64,000 nt of DNA from Anaerovirgula multivorans (GCF_900188145.1 NZ_FZOJ01000002.1:62001-126000); one strand, 5' to 3'. Positions 34,049 to 43,570 are shown, numbered from the stretch's first letter. The notes: generated by a model from the letters alone, not told the origin. Translations and numbers: made by a program.

Positions 34049-35242
34049 TTATACCTCCAATTCCTGAAAAATTTTGTCTAAGATCTCTACTGTCTTTTGT
34101 ATATCTTCTTTCTCTATAATAAGGGGCGGTAAAAATCTTAATACCCTTCCAGCTGTACAGTTAATAAGAATCCCTTCATGAAAAGCTTTTTCTACAATGG
34201 AGGCTCCTTCAAACTCTAGCTCTAGACCTACCATCAAACCCTTTCCCTTTACTTTCTTTACCCATGGATACTTTATAATCAGATGTTGCAGCTGATCATG
34301 AAAGTATTTCCCTTTGTCTTGTACCTTCTCCCACAGTTTTTTCTGCAAAATATAATTCATGGTTCCTAATGCTGCAGCAGAGGCTAAGGGGTTTCCTCCG
34401 AAGGTGGTACCATGATCTCCAGGGCTAAAGGCTTCTGCTGCCTTATCCTTAGCAATCACTGCACCTATTGGAAATCCGCTGGCTAAAGCCTTTGCTATGG
34501 TCATAATATCCGGCTCTATTCCATAGTTTTCATAGGCAAATAGTTTACCTGTTCTTGCAATTCCACACTGTACTTCGTCAAAAATCAGTAGGATGTCTTT
34601 CTCCTCACACAGATTTTTTACTTCCTTCAGAAACCCCTCCTCTGCAGGGGTCACTCCTCCTTCTCCTTGTATGGGCTCTAGCATAATACCACAGGTTTTT
34701 TCTGAAATAGCTGCCTTGAGGTCATCTATATCATTAAAGGTTGAAAATTTAAAGCCCTCCGGGATAGGACCGAAGCCCTCTTGATACTTTTTATTGTGGG
34801 TAACACTTAATGTGCCTAGAGTTCTTCCATGGAAGGAGGTAGTCATAGCAATAATTTCATTTCTACCTTCTCCATACTTCTTGTAGCTATATTTTCTAGC
34901 AAGCTTAATGGCTCCCTCGTTGGCTTCTGCCCCACTGTTGCAGAAAAAGGCTTTATCTCCAAAGGAATTTTGTACCAATAATTTTCCTAGTTCCACCTGT
35001 TCTTTAATCCAGTAGATATTTGCTACATGCACTAGCTTCTCCACCTGATCCTTTACAGCATTGGTAAATGCTGGATGGCTATGTCCTAAGCCGCAGGCTC
35101 CTAAGCCTCCTATCATATCCAAATAGGTGTTGCCCTCTGTATCTGTCAAATAGCAGCCTTTTCCTTCTGTGAAAGCTACTGGTATACGTTTATAGGTATT
35201 CATGGTATATTGATTTCCATCTTGTATAATCATATCTATCAT
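34049..35242 (-). CDS. argD: acetylornithine aminotransferase
   Basis: 397 residues, class III PLP aminotransferase: FFCNSGAEANEGAIKLARKY, LIFDEVQCGIARTG and the PLP lysine in MTIAKALASGFPIGAVI. It converts N-acetylglutamate semialdehyde to N-acetylornithine. It sits between argB and carA, with a 15-bp gap to argB. Confidence 0.95.
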   Translation of the reverse strand: MIDMIIQDGNQYTMNTYKRIPVAFTEGKGCYLTDTEGNTYLDMIGGLGACGLGHSHPAFTNAVKDQVEKLVHVANIYWIKEQVELGKLLVQNSFGDKAFFCNSGAEANEGAIKLARKYSYKKYGEGRNEIIAMTTSFHGRTLGTLSVTHNKKYQEGFGPIPEGFKFSTFNDIDDLKAAISEKTCGIMLEPIQGEGGVTPAEEGFLKEVKNLCEEKDILLIFDEVQCGIARTGKLFAYENYGIEPDIMTIAKALASGFPIGAVIAKDKAAEAFSPGDHGTTFGGNPLASAAALGTMNYILQKKLWEKVQDKGKYFHDQLQHLIIKYPWVKKVKGKGLMVGLELEFEGASIVEKAFHEGILINCTAGRVLRFLPPLIIEKEDIQKTVEILDKIFQELEV

Positions 35243-35257
35243 TTGAAACTACCCCCT

Positions 35258-36112
35258 TCAGTTTGTAATCATGGTTCCGATACCTTCATTTGTAAAAATT
35301 TCTAACAGTATAGAGTGGGGTTTTCTTCCATCGATAATATGAGCTCTTTCTACACCGTGGCTTACTGCATCATAGCAGCATTCTACCTTTGGAATCATTC
35401 CTCCACCAATAATCTGATCTTCTATATACTTTCGAATCTCATTTGATTTAATGTGGGATATAATAGAGTTCTTATCCTGTTGATCCTTCATAACCCCCTT
35501 AACGTCAGTGATTAATATCAGCTTCTTTGCCTGCAGTGCTGCCGCCAGCTTCCCTGCCACTTCATCGGCATTGATATTATAGGTTTCCCCCTCTTTACCA
35601 TAGGCAATCGGTGAAATAACAGGAATATATCCTTTATCGGCTACAGTCTTTATAAGGCTAATATCTATTTTTTCTACCTCTCCCACCAATCCCAGCCTAG
35701 GATCCCTTTGTTTTGCTCGAATCATATTGCCATCCTTTCCGCTGATACCAATAGCCTTTATTCCATTACCATTGATAAGAGAAACAATCTGGCGATTAAT
35801 CTTTCCTAAAAGTATCATTTCAGTAATCTGCATGGTTTCTTCATCCGTCACCCTAAGACCATCAATGAACTTCGGTTCTTTTCCAAATTTCTTCATCATC
35901 TCACTGATTTCAGGGCCTCCACCATGAACCACTACTGGATTCATACCAACATATTTCATTAGGACAATATCTTTAATTACTGTATGCTTTAATTCTTCAT
36001 TAATCATGGCATTACCGCCGTATTTAATCACTACCGTTTGATTATGAAAGGCTTTAATGTAGGGTAGGCTTTCCATGAGCACATTTGCTTTCTGACATGG
36101 TGATAAATTCAT
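35258..36112 (-). CDS. argB: acetylglutamate kinase
   Basis: 284 residues of the amino-acid kinase fold: VVIKYGGNAMINEELKHTVI, VVVHGGGPEIS, KAIGISGKDGNMI and NINADEVAGKLAAALQAKKL. It phosphorylates N-acetylglutamate. The KDGNM and C-terminal regions match arginine-sensitive types, but sensitivity cannot be judged from sequence alone. Confidence 0.96.
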   Translation of the reverse strand: MNLSPCQKANVLMESLPYIKAFHNQTVVIKYGGNAMINEELKHTVIKDIVLMKYVGMNPVVVHGGGPEISEMMKKFGKEPKFIDGLRVTDEETMQITEMILLGKINRQIVSLINGNGIKAIGISGKDGNMIRAKQRDPRLGLVGEVEKIDISLIKTVADKGYIPVISPIAYGKEGETYNINADEVAGKLAAALQAKKLILITDVKGVMKDQQDKNSIISHIKSNEIRKYIEDQIIGGGMIPKVECCYDAVSHGVERAHIIDGRKPHSILLEIFTNEGIGTMITN

Positions 36113-36125
36113 TTATAATTTCCTC

Positions 36126-37346
36126 CTAAGACCGATAAGCACCGTTTATTTTTACGTATTCATAGGATAAGTCACAACCCCAGCCCTTTGCCTTCTCTAC
36201 CCCTGCATGTAAATCCACTAATATTTTTAGCTTCTTATGCTTTAGAATATTTTCCATCTCATCTTCTTTGTAAGCAGTTCCTTGGCCTTCTTCAACGATT
36301 TTCAACATGGCATTCTCATTACCTAAATAGACAGTAACCTTTTCCATATCTATGTCTACTCCTGAATAGCCAATACTGCATACAATCCTTCCCCAGTTAC
36401 CGTCTTCTCCAAAGAAGGCGGTTTTCACTAGATTTGAATTTAGGATGCTCATTGCAATATCTTTTGCATCAGCAAAGGATTTGCTATTTTGCACCTCAAC
36501 CTCTAGAAACTTGGTAGCCCCTTCTCCATCTGCTACGATAGTTTTTGCTAAAAACTCGTTAACATAATGGAATGCTTCTTTAAACTTATCTATTTCGGGA
36601 TGGTTTTCGTCTAGCATAGCATTTTCCGCCATACCATTGGCCATCGCATTTACCGAATCATTGGTACTGGTATCTCCGTCTACTGTAATCATGTTGTAGG
36701 TTCGATCCACTGCATGCTTTAAAAGCTTTTGTAAAAATTCTCCTTTTATCTTGGCATCGGTGGTCACAAAGGCCAGCATGGTTGCCATGTTTGGATGAAT
36801 CATTCCTGATCCCTTGGCAATCCCTGCGATCGTTACCTCTTCACCGTCAATTTCTAGTGATACAGCAATTTTCTTCACCCCAGTGTCGGTAGTAAGAATG
36901 GCTTCTGCAGCATCTAGACCGCCTTCATAGCTTAATACCTTTGTAGCCTTATTAATCCCCTTTAGTATAGTATCCATCGGTAGAGGAACACCGATTACTC
37001 CAGTAGAAGCAACTAAAATGCTTTCAAAGGATAAATTCAACCCCTCAGCTGCAGCCTCTACCATCTTTTTAGCATTTTCGTAACCCTCTTTACCGGTACA
37101 AGCATTGGCATTTCCACTATTTACAAGGATTGCTTGTGCTTTTCCACCCTGTATGTTTTCTTTTGATAGCTTTACAGGAGCAGCACAGGCCTTATTGGTG
37201 GTAAACACTGCAGCTCCTTCTGCTAATACATCACTTACGATAAGGGCTATATCTTTATTTTTCTTTTTAATCCCTATATGAATCCCGCAGGCCTTAAACC
37301 CCTTTGGCGAGGTAATATCCCCATCAAAAACTTGAAACTTTTCCAT
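36126..37346 (-). CDS. argJ: bifunctional ornithine acetyltransferase/N-acetylglutamate synthase
   Basis: 406 residues. Self-cleavage occurs before the Thr of GMIHPNMATMLAFVTTDAKI, which becomes the nucleophile. Other markers: VLVNSGNANACTGKEG, STGVIGVPLPMD and VTVDGDTSTNDSVNAMANG. It transfers the acetyl group from N-acetylornithine to glutamate, making the pathway cyclic. Monofunctional versus bifunctional status is not decidable here. Confidence 0.95.
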   Translation of the reverse strand: MEKFQVFDGDITSPKGFKACGIHIGIKKKNKDIALIVSDVLAEGAAVFTTNKACAAPVKLSKENIQGGKAQAILVNSGNANACTGKEGYENAKKMVEAAAEGLNLSFESILVASTGVIGVPLPMDTILKGINKATKVLSYEGGLDAAEAILTTDTGVKKIAVSLEIDGEEVTIAGIAKGSGMIHPNMATMLAFVTTDAKIKGEFLQKLLKHAVDRTYNMITVDGDTSTNDSVNAMANGMAENAMLDENHPEIDKFKEAFHYVNEFLAKTIVADGEGATKFLEVEVQNSKSFADAKDIAMSILNSNLVKTAFFGEDGNWGRIVCSIGYSGVDIDMEKVTVYLGNENAMLKIVEEGQGTAYKEDEMENILKHKKLKILVDLHAGVEKAKGWGCDLSYEYVKINGAYRS

Positions 37347-37363
37347 TTAAATTCTCCCCCTCT

Positions 37364-38404
37364 TTATGGCCACATAGCTGTCTGCTGTAGACCTTCATCT
37401 ATATTGAATCCAAACATTAAATTCATATTTTGTACCCCTTGACCAGCGGCACCCTTTATGAGATTATCGATAGCACTGACAATGATGATGTTATTGGTTC
37501 TATCATCGATTTTTATACCGATGTCGCAATAATTGGAGCCAGATACTGCCTTTGTTTGAGGATACTCATTTTCCTCAAGGAGTCTTACAAAAGGTTGTTC
37601 TTCGTAATAGCTGTTATAGATTTCTTTTATATGTTGGAGCTTCGTCTCTTGTTTATTAGGTATATAAATCGTACTTAGTATTCCTCTTGTCATAGGAATG
37701 AGATGAGGTGTAAATTGTATCCTTATCTCTTCTCCTGCAGCTATTGAAAGTTCCTGTTCTATTTCTGGTATATGTCGATGTACGCCAATGCTGTAAGCCT
37801 TTAGATTTTCATGACACTGTGCAAAGAGATTTCCATCAGCAGGTGTTCTTCCAGCACCTGATATCCCAGATTTTGAATCTATGATTAGATTCTCAGGAAT
37901 AATAGCATTTTCTTTTAACAGCGGATATAATGGCAACAATATGCTAGTGGGATAACACCCTGGATTTGCTACTAATTGAGCTTTGCTGATTTCATCTTGA
38001 TAGATCTCACTTAAACCATATACTGCTGCATGAAGCTCTTCAAGAGCTTCATGCTTAGTTCCATACCACGTTTCATAGGTTTCGAAGTTCTTAATCCTAA
38101 AATCCGCTGAAAGATCGATTACCTTTTTCTTTTTTTGATAAATTTTTTTTACAGCCGGTTGACTTAAACCATGGGGTAAGGCACAAAACAATAAATCAAT
38201 ATCATCTAAATTTTCTTCCAAATTTATAGAAATACATTGATCTGTAACCACATTCCTTAGATTTGGATATACCCTGCCATAATCCATTCCAGCATAGCTT
38301 CTGGAATCTAAAAAACTAATTTCTACTTCTTTATGATGATGCAAAAGCCTCGTAAGCTCAGCTCCTACATATCCTGTTGCTCCGACAATTCCTACTTTTA
38401 TCAT
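37364..38404 (-). CDS. argC: N-acetyl-gamma-glutamyl-phosphate reductase
   Basis: 346 residues. NAD(P) motif VGIVGATGYVGAELTRLL and active-site Cys in LVANPGCYPTSILLPLYPLL; also SGISGAGRTP and HRHIPEIEQEL. First gene of argCJBD-carAB; its ATG is about 68 bp downstream of the -10 of the ARG-box promoter. Confidence 0.96.
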   Translation of the reverse strand: MIKVGIVGATGYVGAELTRLLHHHKEVEISFLDSRSYAGMDYGRVYPNLRNVVTDQCISINLEENLDDIDLLFCALPHGLSQPAVKKIYQKKKKVIDLSADFRIKNFETYETWYGTKHEALEELHAAVYGLSEIYQDEISKAQLVANPGCYPTSILLPLYPLLKENAIIPENLIIDSKSGISGAGRTPADGNLFAQCHENLKAYSIGVHRHIPEIEQELSIAAGEEIRIQFTPHLIPMTRGILSTIYIPNKQETKLQHIKEIYNSYYEEQPFVRLLEENEYPQTKAVSGSNYCDIGIKIDDRTNNIIIVSAIDNLIKGAAGQGVQNMNLMFGFNIDEGLQQTAMWP

Positions 38405-38471
38405 GTCCTCACCTCTTGTTAATCAGTTTTTATATTTATAATCCAAATAGAATATTTATTTATTGTAAATA

Positions 38472-38501
38472 ATTATACATCTATATTAATATTTATTCAA
38501 T
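38472..38501 (-). promoter_or_regulatory. argC promoter with overlapping ARG box
   Basis: Minus strand TTGAAT (-35, 38495-38500), 17-bp spacer, TATAAT (-10, 38472-38477). The -35 is part of TTGAATAAATATTAAT, close to the ArgR box consensus, so ArgR with arginine should block RNA polymerase. Confidence 0.8.
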
Positions 38502-38522
38502 GTTTTTTTATGTTTTTTCATA

Positions 38523-38553
38523 AAAAAAACGCGAATCTTTTTGATCCACGTCT
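38523..38553 (-). terminator. terminator of the ytxG-ytxH-like pair
   Basis: Minus strand CGTGGATC AAAAA GATTCGCG followed by TTTTTTTT. It ends transcription just upstream of the arg promoter. Confidence 0.85.
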
Positions 38554-38567
38554 ATCATTTCCTTTAT

Positions 38568-38975
38568 TTACTTTTTAAACCAAGTCTTTTTCTTTTTATT
38601 AGGCAATAGCTCTGTAATCAGTGATAGAATCTGAAAGATATCTCTTATAGGCTCTAATATGTCTTCACTAATTCCTTGAGCTGCTGAAGCTGTATACTCC
38701 ACCGTTTCTTCTATGTTTTTCACAACACCTTGTACATGCTTTATCTCTTCGTTCACCACGCCTGTGATTTCTTCTACATTATGTAACACCTTAGGTATTC
38801 GTTCCATAGTTTCGTCAATATGCTTTTCATTTTTTGCAATCATTAGTCTAATCTGTTTCAACGTCTCATTGACTTTAAGCAGCATGGTAACTAATATGAC
38901 AAACAGCGCGATACCTAAAAGTGCAAACAAGATGGTAAATAATTGTCCTAAGCTAATGGTTATGGTTGAATCCAT
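38568..38975 (-). CDS. YtxG-like DUF948 membrane protein
   Basis: 135 residues. One N-terminal membrane helix (LFTILFALLGIALFVILVTM, about residues 12-32), then a long amphipathic helix with regular heptads (MIAKNEKHIDETMERIPKVL, EEITGVVNEEIKHVQGVVKN) as in DUF948. In Bacillus the homologue belongs to the general-stress ytxGHJ operon. Role is structural or unknown. Confidence 0.8.
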   Translation of the reverse strand: MDSTITISLGQLFTILFALLGIALFVILVTMLLKVNETLKQIRLMIAKNEKHIDETMERIPKVLHNVEEITGVVNEEIKHVQGVVKNIEETVEYTASAAQGISEDILEPIRDIFQILSLITELLPNKKKKTWFKK

Positions 38976-39012
38976 CTTACACCCGCCTTATCTTATGTTT
39001 TTTTATGAATCC

Positions 39013-39450
39013 TTATGCCTCTTCCTTGGCTAGCTCTTCCTTCTCTAATTGTAATTCCTCATCTTCCACTACATTAGGTTGACAAGATGGCTTTACTTTT
39101 TCTTTAAGAGTGCAAATTTTTTCAGAAAAAACTTCTTTTTTATCTTCATATATTTCCGATAGCTTTTCCTTACCTTCTGCTAAATTCACCTCAAGCTTTT
39201 CTTTTCCTTCTATCACACTGGTTTGTAGATTTTCTTTTATTTTCTCTAATTCTTCCTTCGTTTTTTTTCTAGTATTTTCTCCCTTATCTGGAGCAAAAAA
39301 GATACCAGCTAATCCTCCAAAAAAAGCACCTAGTGCTAACCCAGCAGTCATAGCCTTTTTCTTTTCCTCTTTTTTCTCCTTTTCTGCTCTTTTAGGATCT
39401 AATAGCTGTTTTATTTCTGCTGTTTTTCTCTGAAAATCTTTCAAATTCAT
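39013..39450 (-). CDS. YtxH-domain protein
   Basis: 145 residues. A basic N-terminus is followed by the YtxH glycine-rich helix (MTAGLALGAFFGGLAGIFFAPDKG, about residues 34-57) and a long Lys/Glu helix with repeated EGKEKL units (VIEGKEKLEVNLAEGKEKLS). Membrane-associated stress-type protein. It is the first gene of the pair; 37 bp separate it from the DUF948 gene. Confidence 0.85.
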   Translation of the reverse strand: MNLKDFQRKTAEIKQLLDPKRAEKEKKEEKKKAMTAGLALGAFFGGLAGIFFAPDKGENTRKKTKEELEKIKENLQTSVIEGKEKLEVNLAEGKEKLSEIYEDKKEVFSEKICTLKEKVKPSCQPNVVEDEELQLEKEELAKEEA

Positions 39451-39494
39451 ATTCCCACTCCCCTTTTTTATTCATATAATTGGATATTATACTA

Positions 39495-39524
39495 ATTATA
39501 CCCTAAAAAGTTTGTCAGAAACAA
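39495..39524 (-). promoter_or_regulatory. promoter of the ytxH-like gene
   Basis: Minus strand TTGTTT (39519-39524), 18-bp spacer, TATAAT (39495-39500), about 45 bp before the ATG. It is a SigA-type promoter rather than a SigB type. Confidence 0.55.
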
Positions 39525-39534
39525 TCATCCCATA

Positions 39535-39570
39535 AAAAAAATCTTGCCCTTTATAAGGCAAGATTTTTAT
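39535..39570. terminator. strong terminator after glutamine synthetase
   Basis: ATCTTGCC (39541-39548) pairs with GGCAAGAT (39557-39564), flanked by A7 and T5, so it works on either strand. It closes the glutamine synthetase transcript 8 bp after its stop. Confidence 0.9.
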
Positions 39571-39577
39571 TGAGATT

Positions 39578-41545
39578 TTATATTCTAAAGTTTTCATGAT
39601 ATCCATTAACTTCTAGCAAAAGATTCCTTCTATAAATGGCATATAACTGCTTTAGCTGTGTAATCTTTTCTGACATCTCTAACTGTAGTGCCGAAACTAA
39701 ATCATAGTTTTCTTCTTCAACCGCTTCTCTTATTAAGGTAAAGAGAGATTTTCTTTCTAGGCTATCCTTCATTAGATAATTTCGCATAGCATTAACCTTC
39801 TCCCAATTTACCACATCTAAATCTGTTACATTTTCAGCTCCATGAAGTTTCTTGCAGTTTCTTACTAATATCATATTATCTACGATGATTCTTCCTATTA
39901 GTTCCATAACCCATTTATCTAAAATAGATATTGTGTATGAGTTTACAATGACTTCACTGAATACATCTCCTTCAAACAATATTTCCTTTTTAGCTTGATG
40001 ATTTGCAAAGCCTTTTAGGTTATCCCACACTGTAGCTGGCGGTTTTCCAAATAGTACTGTTCTTTCTTCCTCTGTATAGTCTTCAAATACATCTTCCTCA
40101 CTACGGTAAGCTCGATCTTTCTCTAAATAAAACTTATCCTCTCCTGCCTTTTTAGAAAATTCCATCTCTAAGCTCTTACTATCCATTTTGCTCTCAACTG
40201 CTGCTTTAATACCATTTAACATAGTTTGGTAAGCAGCTGCTATCGTTAAGTATGAATTGGATGTTGGGTTTGGTGCTCTTAACTCAAATCTTGTAGCCAA
40301 TGGATTGTTATTATCTCTAACTAAACCTACCAACACTGTACGATTTCTTGAAGGTATCTCTGTAGAGTGACCAACTGAGGCTACAATACATATAGGTGCT
40401 TCAAATCCAGGTTTCAAACGATTGAAGGCATCATTGGTAGCGGTAACAAAAGGATTGACAACCTCATAGTTTTTCAATAATCCCATTAATGCTCCCCAGC
40501 CAATAGAGCTTAAATAATTGCTTTTCATATTGTTTGGTGCAAATATATTTACATACTTTCCGCTTTTGAGTCTCATGCTAGCACCTAGATGAGCATGCTT
40601 ACCACTTCCTGCAACACCCTCTATTGGTTTTGCCATAAAGGTTACTTCTAATCCATGGCTTTCGAATATTTCCTCAATTAATTCTCTAATAAACAACTCA
40701 TTATCGGCACATTGTAGAGCAGTACTGTATTTCCAATCTATTTCTAGTTGCTCCATAACATGATTTAATTTTCCTGAAATACCTATCTTGGCTGTAACGC
40801 CACCTACCTCTTTATGTCCCATTTCTGGTTCAAACCCATACTTATCCATCAAAATAATGGTTTCCTCTAAAGCAGTTCTTACACTACCCTTAGTTTTCTT
40901 CCAATATTGCTCCTTTAACATCTGAGAAGTAGAAAGCTTTTCTTCATCAGCATAATCTTCGGGAGTTTTTACCCAAAATTCCAATTCGGTTGCAGTTGTT
41001 AATGTAACTTCTGCAATATCATCTACAGAAGATATATTTAGTTCTTCTAATAAATGAGGATAATCAGTAAATAATCCCTTCACTTGGTGAGTAAAATAAT
41101 CAACTGTTCTTTTTAAGATTGATCTTGAATCTACTTTTTTTGCGTTATGTTCTATAAATGCTGGTATCCTTAAGGTACCAACAGGCAAGCCACTTTCATC
41201 ATGGAAGTGATCGTAGTTGTAGTCAATGAACCAGGTTACATCTAAATCCGGAATTAAATCTACCTTTGCATTATTTAATGTTGCAATTCCTTGCAACATT
41301 ACACTGGATCCATCGGTTTGAACACCATTACTTAGAAATTCTTCCATATCCTCTAGAAACAAAGAAATAGGAATTTTTTCGTCTGTATCGTTTCCCCCTA
41401 AATCTACCGCTACTACTGATACAAACTGAATGTTGGGATGTGCTTTTAAAATCTTTGTCAGTGTTTCTCGACTATGGGTGGATTTTTGTAAAGAATAAAT
41501 CATTGGCTGTGAAATCAACTCTTCCAAACTTGTATGCATAAACAT
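39578..41545 (-). CDS. glnA: glutamine synthetase, long clostridial type
   Basis: 655 residues, longer than GSI (~440). A variable N-terminus has QTDGSSVMLQGIATL as the beta-grasp equivalent. The catalytic domain has TATELEFWVKTPEDY, KPIEGVAGSGKHAHLGASMR, RTVLVGLVRDNNNPLATRFE and LRAPNPTSNSYLTIAAAYQ. About 170 extra C-terminal residues are helical (LVRNCKKLHGAENVTDLDVV, YAIYRRNLLLEVNGYHENF). It makes glutamine from glutamate and ammonia, which feeds the carAB reaction encoded next door. Monocistronic. Confidence 0.9.
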   Translation of the reverse strand: MFMHTSLEELISQPMIYSLQKSTHSRETLTKILKAHPNIQFVSVVAVDLGGNDTDEKIPISLFLEDMEEFLSNGVQTDGSSVMLQGIATLNNAKVDLIPDLDVTWFIDYNYDHFHDESGLPVGTLRIPAFIEHNAKKVDSRSILKRTVDYFTHQVKGLFTDYPHLLEELNISSVDDIAEVTLTTATELEFWVKTPEDYADEEKLSTSQMLKEQYWKKTKGSVRTALEETIILMDKYGFEPEMGHKEVGGVTAKIGISGKLNHVMEQLEIDWKYSTALQCADNELFIRELIEEIFESHGLEVTFMAKPIEGVAGSGKHAHLGASMRLKSGKYVNIFAPNNMKSNYLSSIGWGALMGLLKNYEVVNPFVTATNDAFNRLKPGFEAPICIVASVGHSTEIPSRNRTVLVGLVRDNNNPLATRFELRAPNPTSNSYLTIAAAYQTMLNGIKAAVESKMDSKSLEMEFSKKAGEDKFYLEKDRAYRSEEDVFEDYTEEERTVLFGKPPATVWDNLKGFANHQAKKEILFEGDVFSEVIVNSYTISILDKWVMELIGRIIVDNMILVRNCKKLHGAENVTDLDVVNWEKVNAMRNYLMKDSLERKSLFTLIREAVEEENYDLVSALQLEMSEKITQLKQLYAIYRRNLLLEVNGYHENFRI

Positions 41546-41644
41546 ACCTCCTTATGTACTATTTTCGAATATTTTTATAGTCGTGCCCTTCATTTGTTCG
41601 TAATGTACCGAAATCTATTAAGTATAATTTGAATTTTAGTATTT

Positions 41645-41673
41645 ATTATACAATAACTACAATTATTTGTAAA
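41645..41673 (-). promoter_or_regulatory. glutamine synthetase promoter
   Basis: Minus strand TTTACA (41668-41673), 17-bp spacer, TATAAT (41645-41650), about 100 bp upstream of the ATG. The long leader has no riboswitch that I recognise. Confidence 0.7.
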
Positions 41674-41749
41674 TAGAGAAACATTTGAAATCTTTTTATG
41701 TTTATACAAATAATTTAATCCTTATGATTATTATTCAGCAATTTCGCAA

Positions 41750-41797
41750 AAAATAATTAGAATTTAAGGAATTACCAAATAAGCCCTTAAATTCTAA
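41750..41797 (-). terminator. terminator of the GntR/DUF1648 operon
   Basis: TTAGAATTTAAGG (41757-41769) and CCTTAAATTCTAA (41785-41797), 13-bp perfect arms, followed on the minus strand by TTATTTTTTG. Confidence 0.85.
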
Positions 41798-41869
41798 TAT
41801 TTGTTTTAACCTTCTTATGATATTAAGAACATCATGAGCTATGTCAGCAGTAATCATCCTCTCACTTTT

Positions 41870-42991
41870 TTAACTTCTACTGAAGATCCAAGGAGACAAT
41901 ACACCTGCTAGAATTGCTAATAAAGTAATGACAATAATAACCTTTCCTCCAGGATGTGCACAGTTGATGGTCCATCCGATACCAAATCTTTTTTCAATAA
42001 ATAGACTTGGATCCTCTGGATTATAATAGAACATGCCCCATTTCCATAAATTGTCATCCTCTCTATCGATCACTGTATTATTTATCCCTTCTTCAGTCTC
42101 AACCTTTATCCTGTTACCACTTTGCCCGGTTTTAACCGCTACAAATATCACACCTACTAACGGAATTCCGATCCCTAAACCATGGGCAAGGAGGTTACCT
42201 ATTAATGAAGGTCTAATTATTTGCAATACATTTAATTGAATTAAACCGAATTGTAGATTCATTGCAACTAATGTAACTAGTAGATAGATCATCCAATATC
42301 TCTTTGCAATTTTGTTTTGAAGTGAGGAGGTTTTAGGTCTAGCAGCGCTAATACTGGGTCTCACCCTCTTAATTGTCCAATAGATAAAAAAGAACAATGA
42401 TGTCATTCCTGCCTGGATTAAAGGCAATCCAAAGGCTGCTCTAAAGCTTTTATCGCTGTACCCCATAGGCTGCCCACTAAAATCAAACCGTGTTGGAATT
42501 TGATCAGATAAATGAGGATATTGAATCATGGTAAAAAACAAAGTGAAGATGAAGATACTAATAGGTAACCAAAACCAGTGAACTGCAGGAAATTTATCTT
42601 GATATCGATGAGACGTATCTACAATCACCATCTGTTTTTTGTTTGCTGTCCAACCCTTATCTTTTTTCAATTTTTTTGCTTTATTGTGGGCATATAGGTA
42701 ATTGATAGACATCACACCAATTAATATAAAAATTCCCCAATTTGAATAATCAATATTTTCAGTTTTAAAAGTTGCAATATTTAATAAAAAACTTATCAAT
42801 AAGGCTGAAATTCCATAATTTCTTTTATAAACTTTTCTTAAGGCTACTACTTCTTCCCAATCACTTACATCTTCTGGTATAACAACTCCAAAAAGTAAAG
42901 TTTTCTTTATAAAGTTTGGCATAAAGTAACCAATTAGCACTAAAGGTATATATACAGTAAAAAGATTTAATAAAAATACAAATAGAAACAT
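41870..42991 (-). CDS. DUF1648/DUF5808 integral membrane protein
   Basis: 373 residues with about eight membrane helices. The DUF1648 segment reads YPHLSDQIPTRFDFSGQPMG YSDKSF. The DUF5808 C-terminus has DNLWKWGMFYYNPEDPSLFI followed by EKRFGIGWTINCAHPGGK. Such proteins are usually coupled to a YtrA-type GntR regulator, as here (1-bp gap). Possibly cell-envelope stress related; substrate or ligand unknown. Confidence 0.85.
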   Translation of the reverse strand: MFLFVFLLNLFTVYIPLVLIGYFMPNFIKKTLLFGVVIPEDVSDWEEVVALRKVYKRNYGISALLISFLLNIATFKTENIDYSNWGIFILIGVMSINYLYAHNKAKKLKKDKGWTANKKQMVIVDTSHRYQDKFPAVHWFWLPISIFIFTLFFTMIQYPHLSDQIPTRFDFSGQPMGYSDKSFRAAFGLPLIQAGMTSLFFFIYWTIKRVRPSISAARPKTSSLQNKIAKRYWMIYLLVTLVAMNLQFGLIQLNVLQIIRPSLIGNLLAHGLGIGIPLVGVIFVAVKTGQSGNRIKVETEEGINNTVIDREDDNLWKWGMFYYNPEDPSLFIEKRFGIGWTINCAHPGGKVIIVITLLAILAGVLSPWIFSRS

Positions 42992-42992
42992 A

Positions 42993-43385
42993 TTATTTTA
43001 CCCTCCTTGTATCATAACGCTCATAATCTTTCAAAATCATCTCAATAAATTCTTCCTTTGTTACACCCCTTAAGTAAGCCTCAGCAGTAGTAATTTTCAT
43101 AAAATCTTCTAAGCTTTCCATATACTCCTGTGTTTTTTCTACCTTTAAATCAGGATTAACCATAACCCCGCTCTTTCTATGGATGACCACCCACCCCTCT
43201 TGTTTTAGCTGATTATATACCTTGTTGACGGTATGAAAGTTTATACCTATATCTGCAGCCAATTGCCTTACAGAAGGCAGATCCTCACCAAGTTTTAATT
43301 CTCCCAATGCAATACTTCTAATCATTTGGTTCTTAATCTGTTGGTAAATAGGAATTTCCGATTCAAACTGTATTTGTAAAAACAT
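42993..43385 (-). CDS. GntR-family (YtrA subfamily) transcriptional regulator
   Basis: 130 residues from the ATG at 43385, which has GGAGGGGTAAT directly upstream; an ATG at 43400 lies inside the operator. Winged HTH: IPIYQQIKNQMIRSIALGEL, LPSVRQLAADIGINFHTVNK and YNQLKQEGWVVIHRKSG. The C-terminal domain is very short, as in YtrA. It probably represses its own operon through the palindrome at 43398-43444. Confidence 0.88.
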   Translation of the reverse strand: MFLQIQFESEIPIYQQIKNQMIRSIALGELKLGEDLPSVRQLAADIGINFHTVNKVYNQLKQEGWVVIHRKSGVMVNPDLKVEKTQEYMESLEDFMKITTAEAYLRGVTKEEFIEMILKDYERYDTRRVK

Positions 43386-43397
43386 ATTACCCCTCCA

Positions 43398-43444
43398 CAT
43401 TTTTTATATCTGTTATATTTAGCATATAACAGATATAAAAAATG
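43398..43444. promoter_or_regulatory. 47-bp palindromic operator of the GntR operon
   Basis: Arms of 21 bp (43398-43418 and 43424-43444) are perfectly inverted around TTAGC; the inner part is ATCTGTTATAT/ATATAACAGAT. It lies immediately upstream of the regulator's RBS. It is much longer than usual GntR sites (about 12-20 bp). Confidence 0.85.
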
Positions 43445-43495
43445 TGCAATACTTTATTTTGAATTTTATAAGTTCTCTATTCAACTGCAGAACTT

Positions 43496-43570
43496 AATTT
43501 TGATATACTAAGGGCTACATTTGCAGCCCATGGTTTTGGGGGAAACCGCGGCGACGTGTATTTTTATTAA
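43496..43570. repeat. palindromic intergenic element, copy A
   Basis: Shares TATACTAAGGGCTACATTTG, CAG and then GAAACCG...CGTGTAT with copy B at 51811-51897. Left end AATTTTGATATAC; the right end is degenerate (GTGTATTTTTATT). The internal hairpin is short (CCCA/TGGG) compared with B. Confidence 0.8.

Noticed and set aside
38405..38471. possible T-box or riboswitch in the argC leader
   Set aside because: The leader is only about 60 nt, without T-box or aptamer signatures; the ARG-box promoter explains control.
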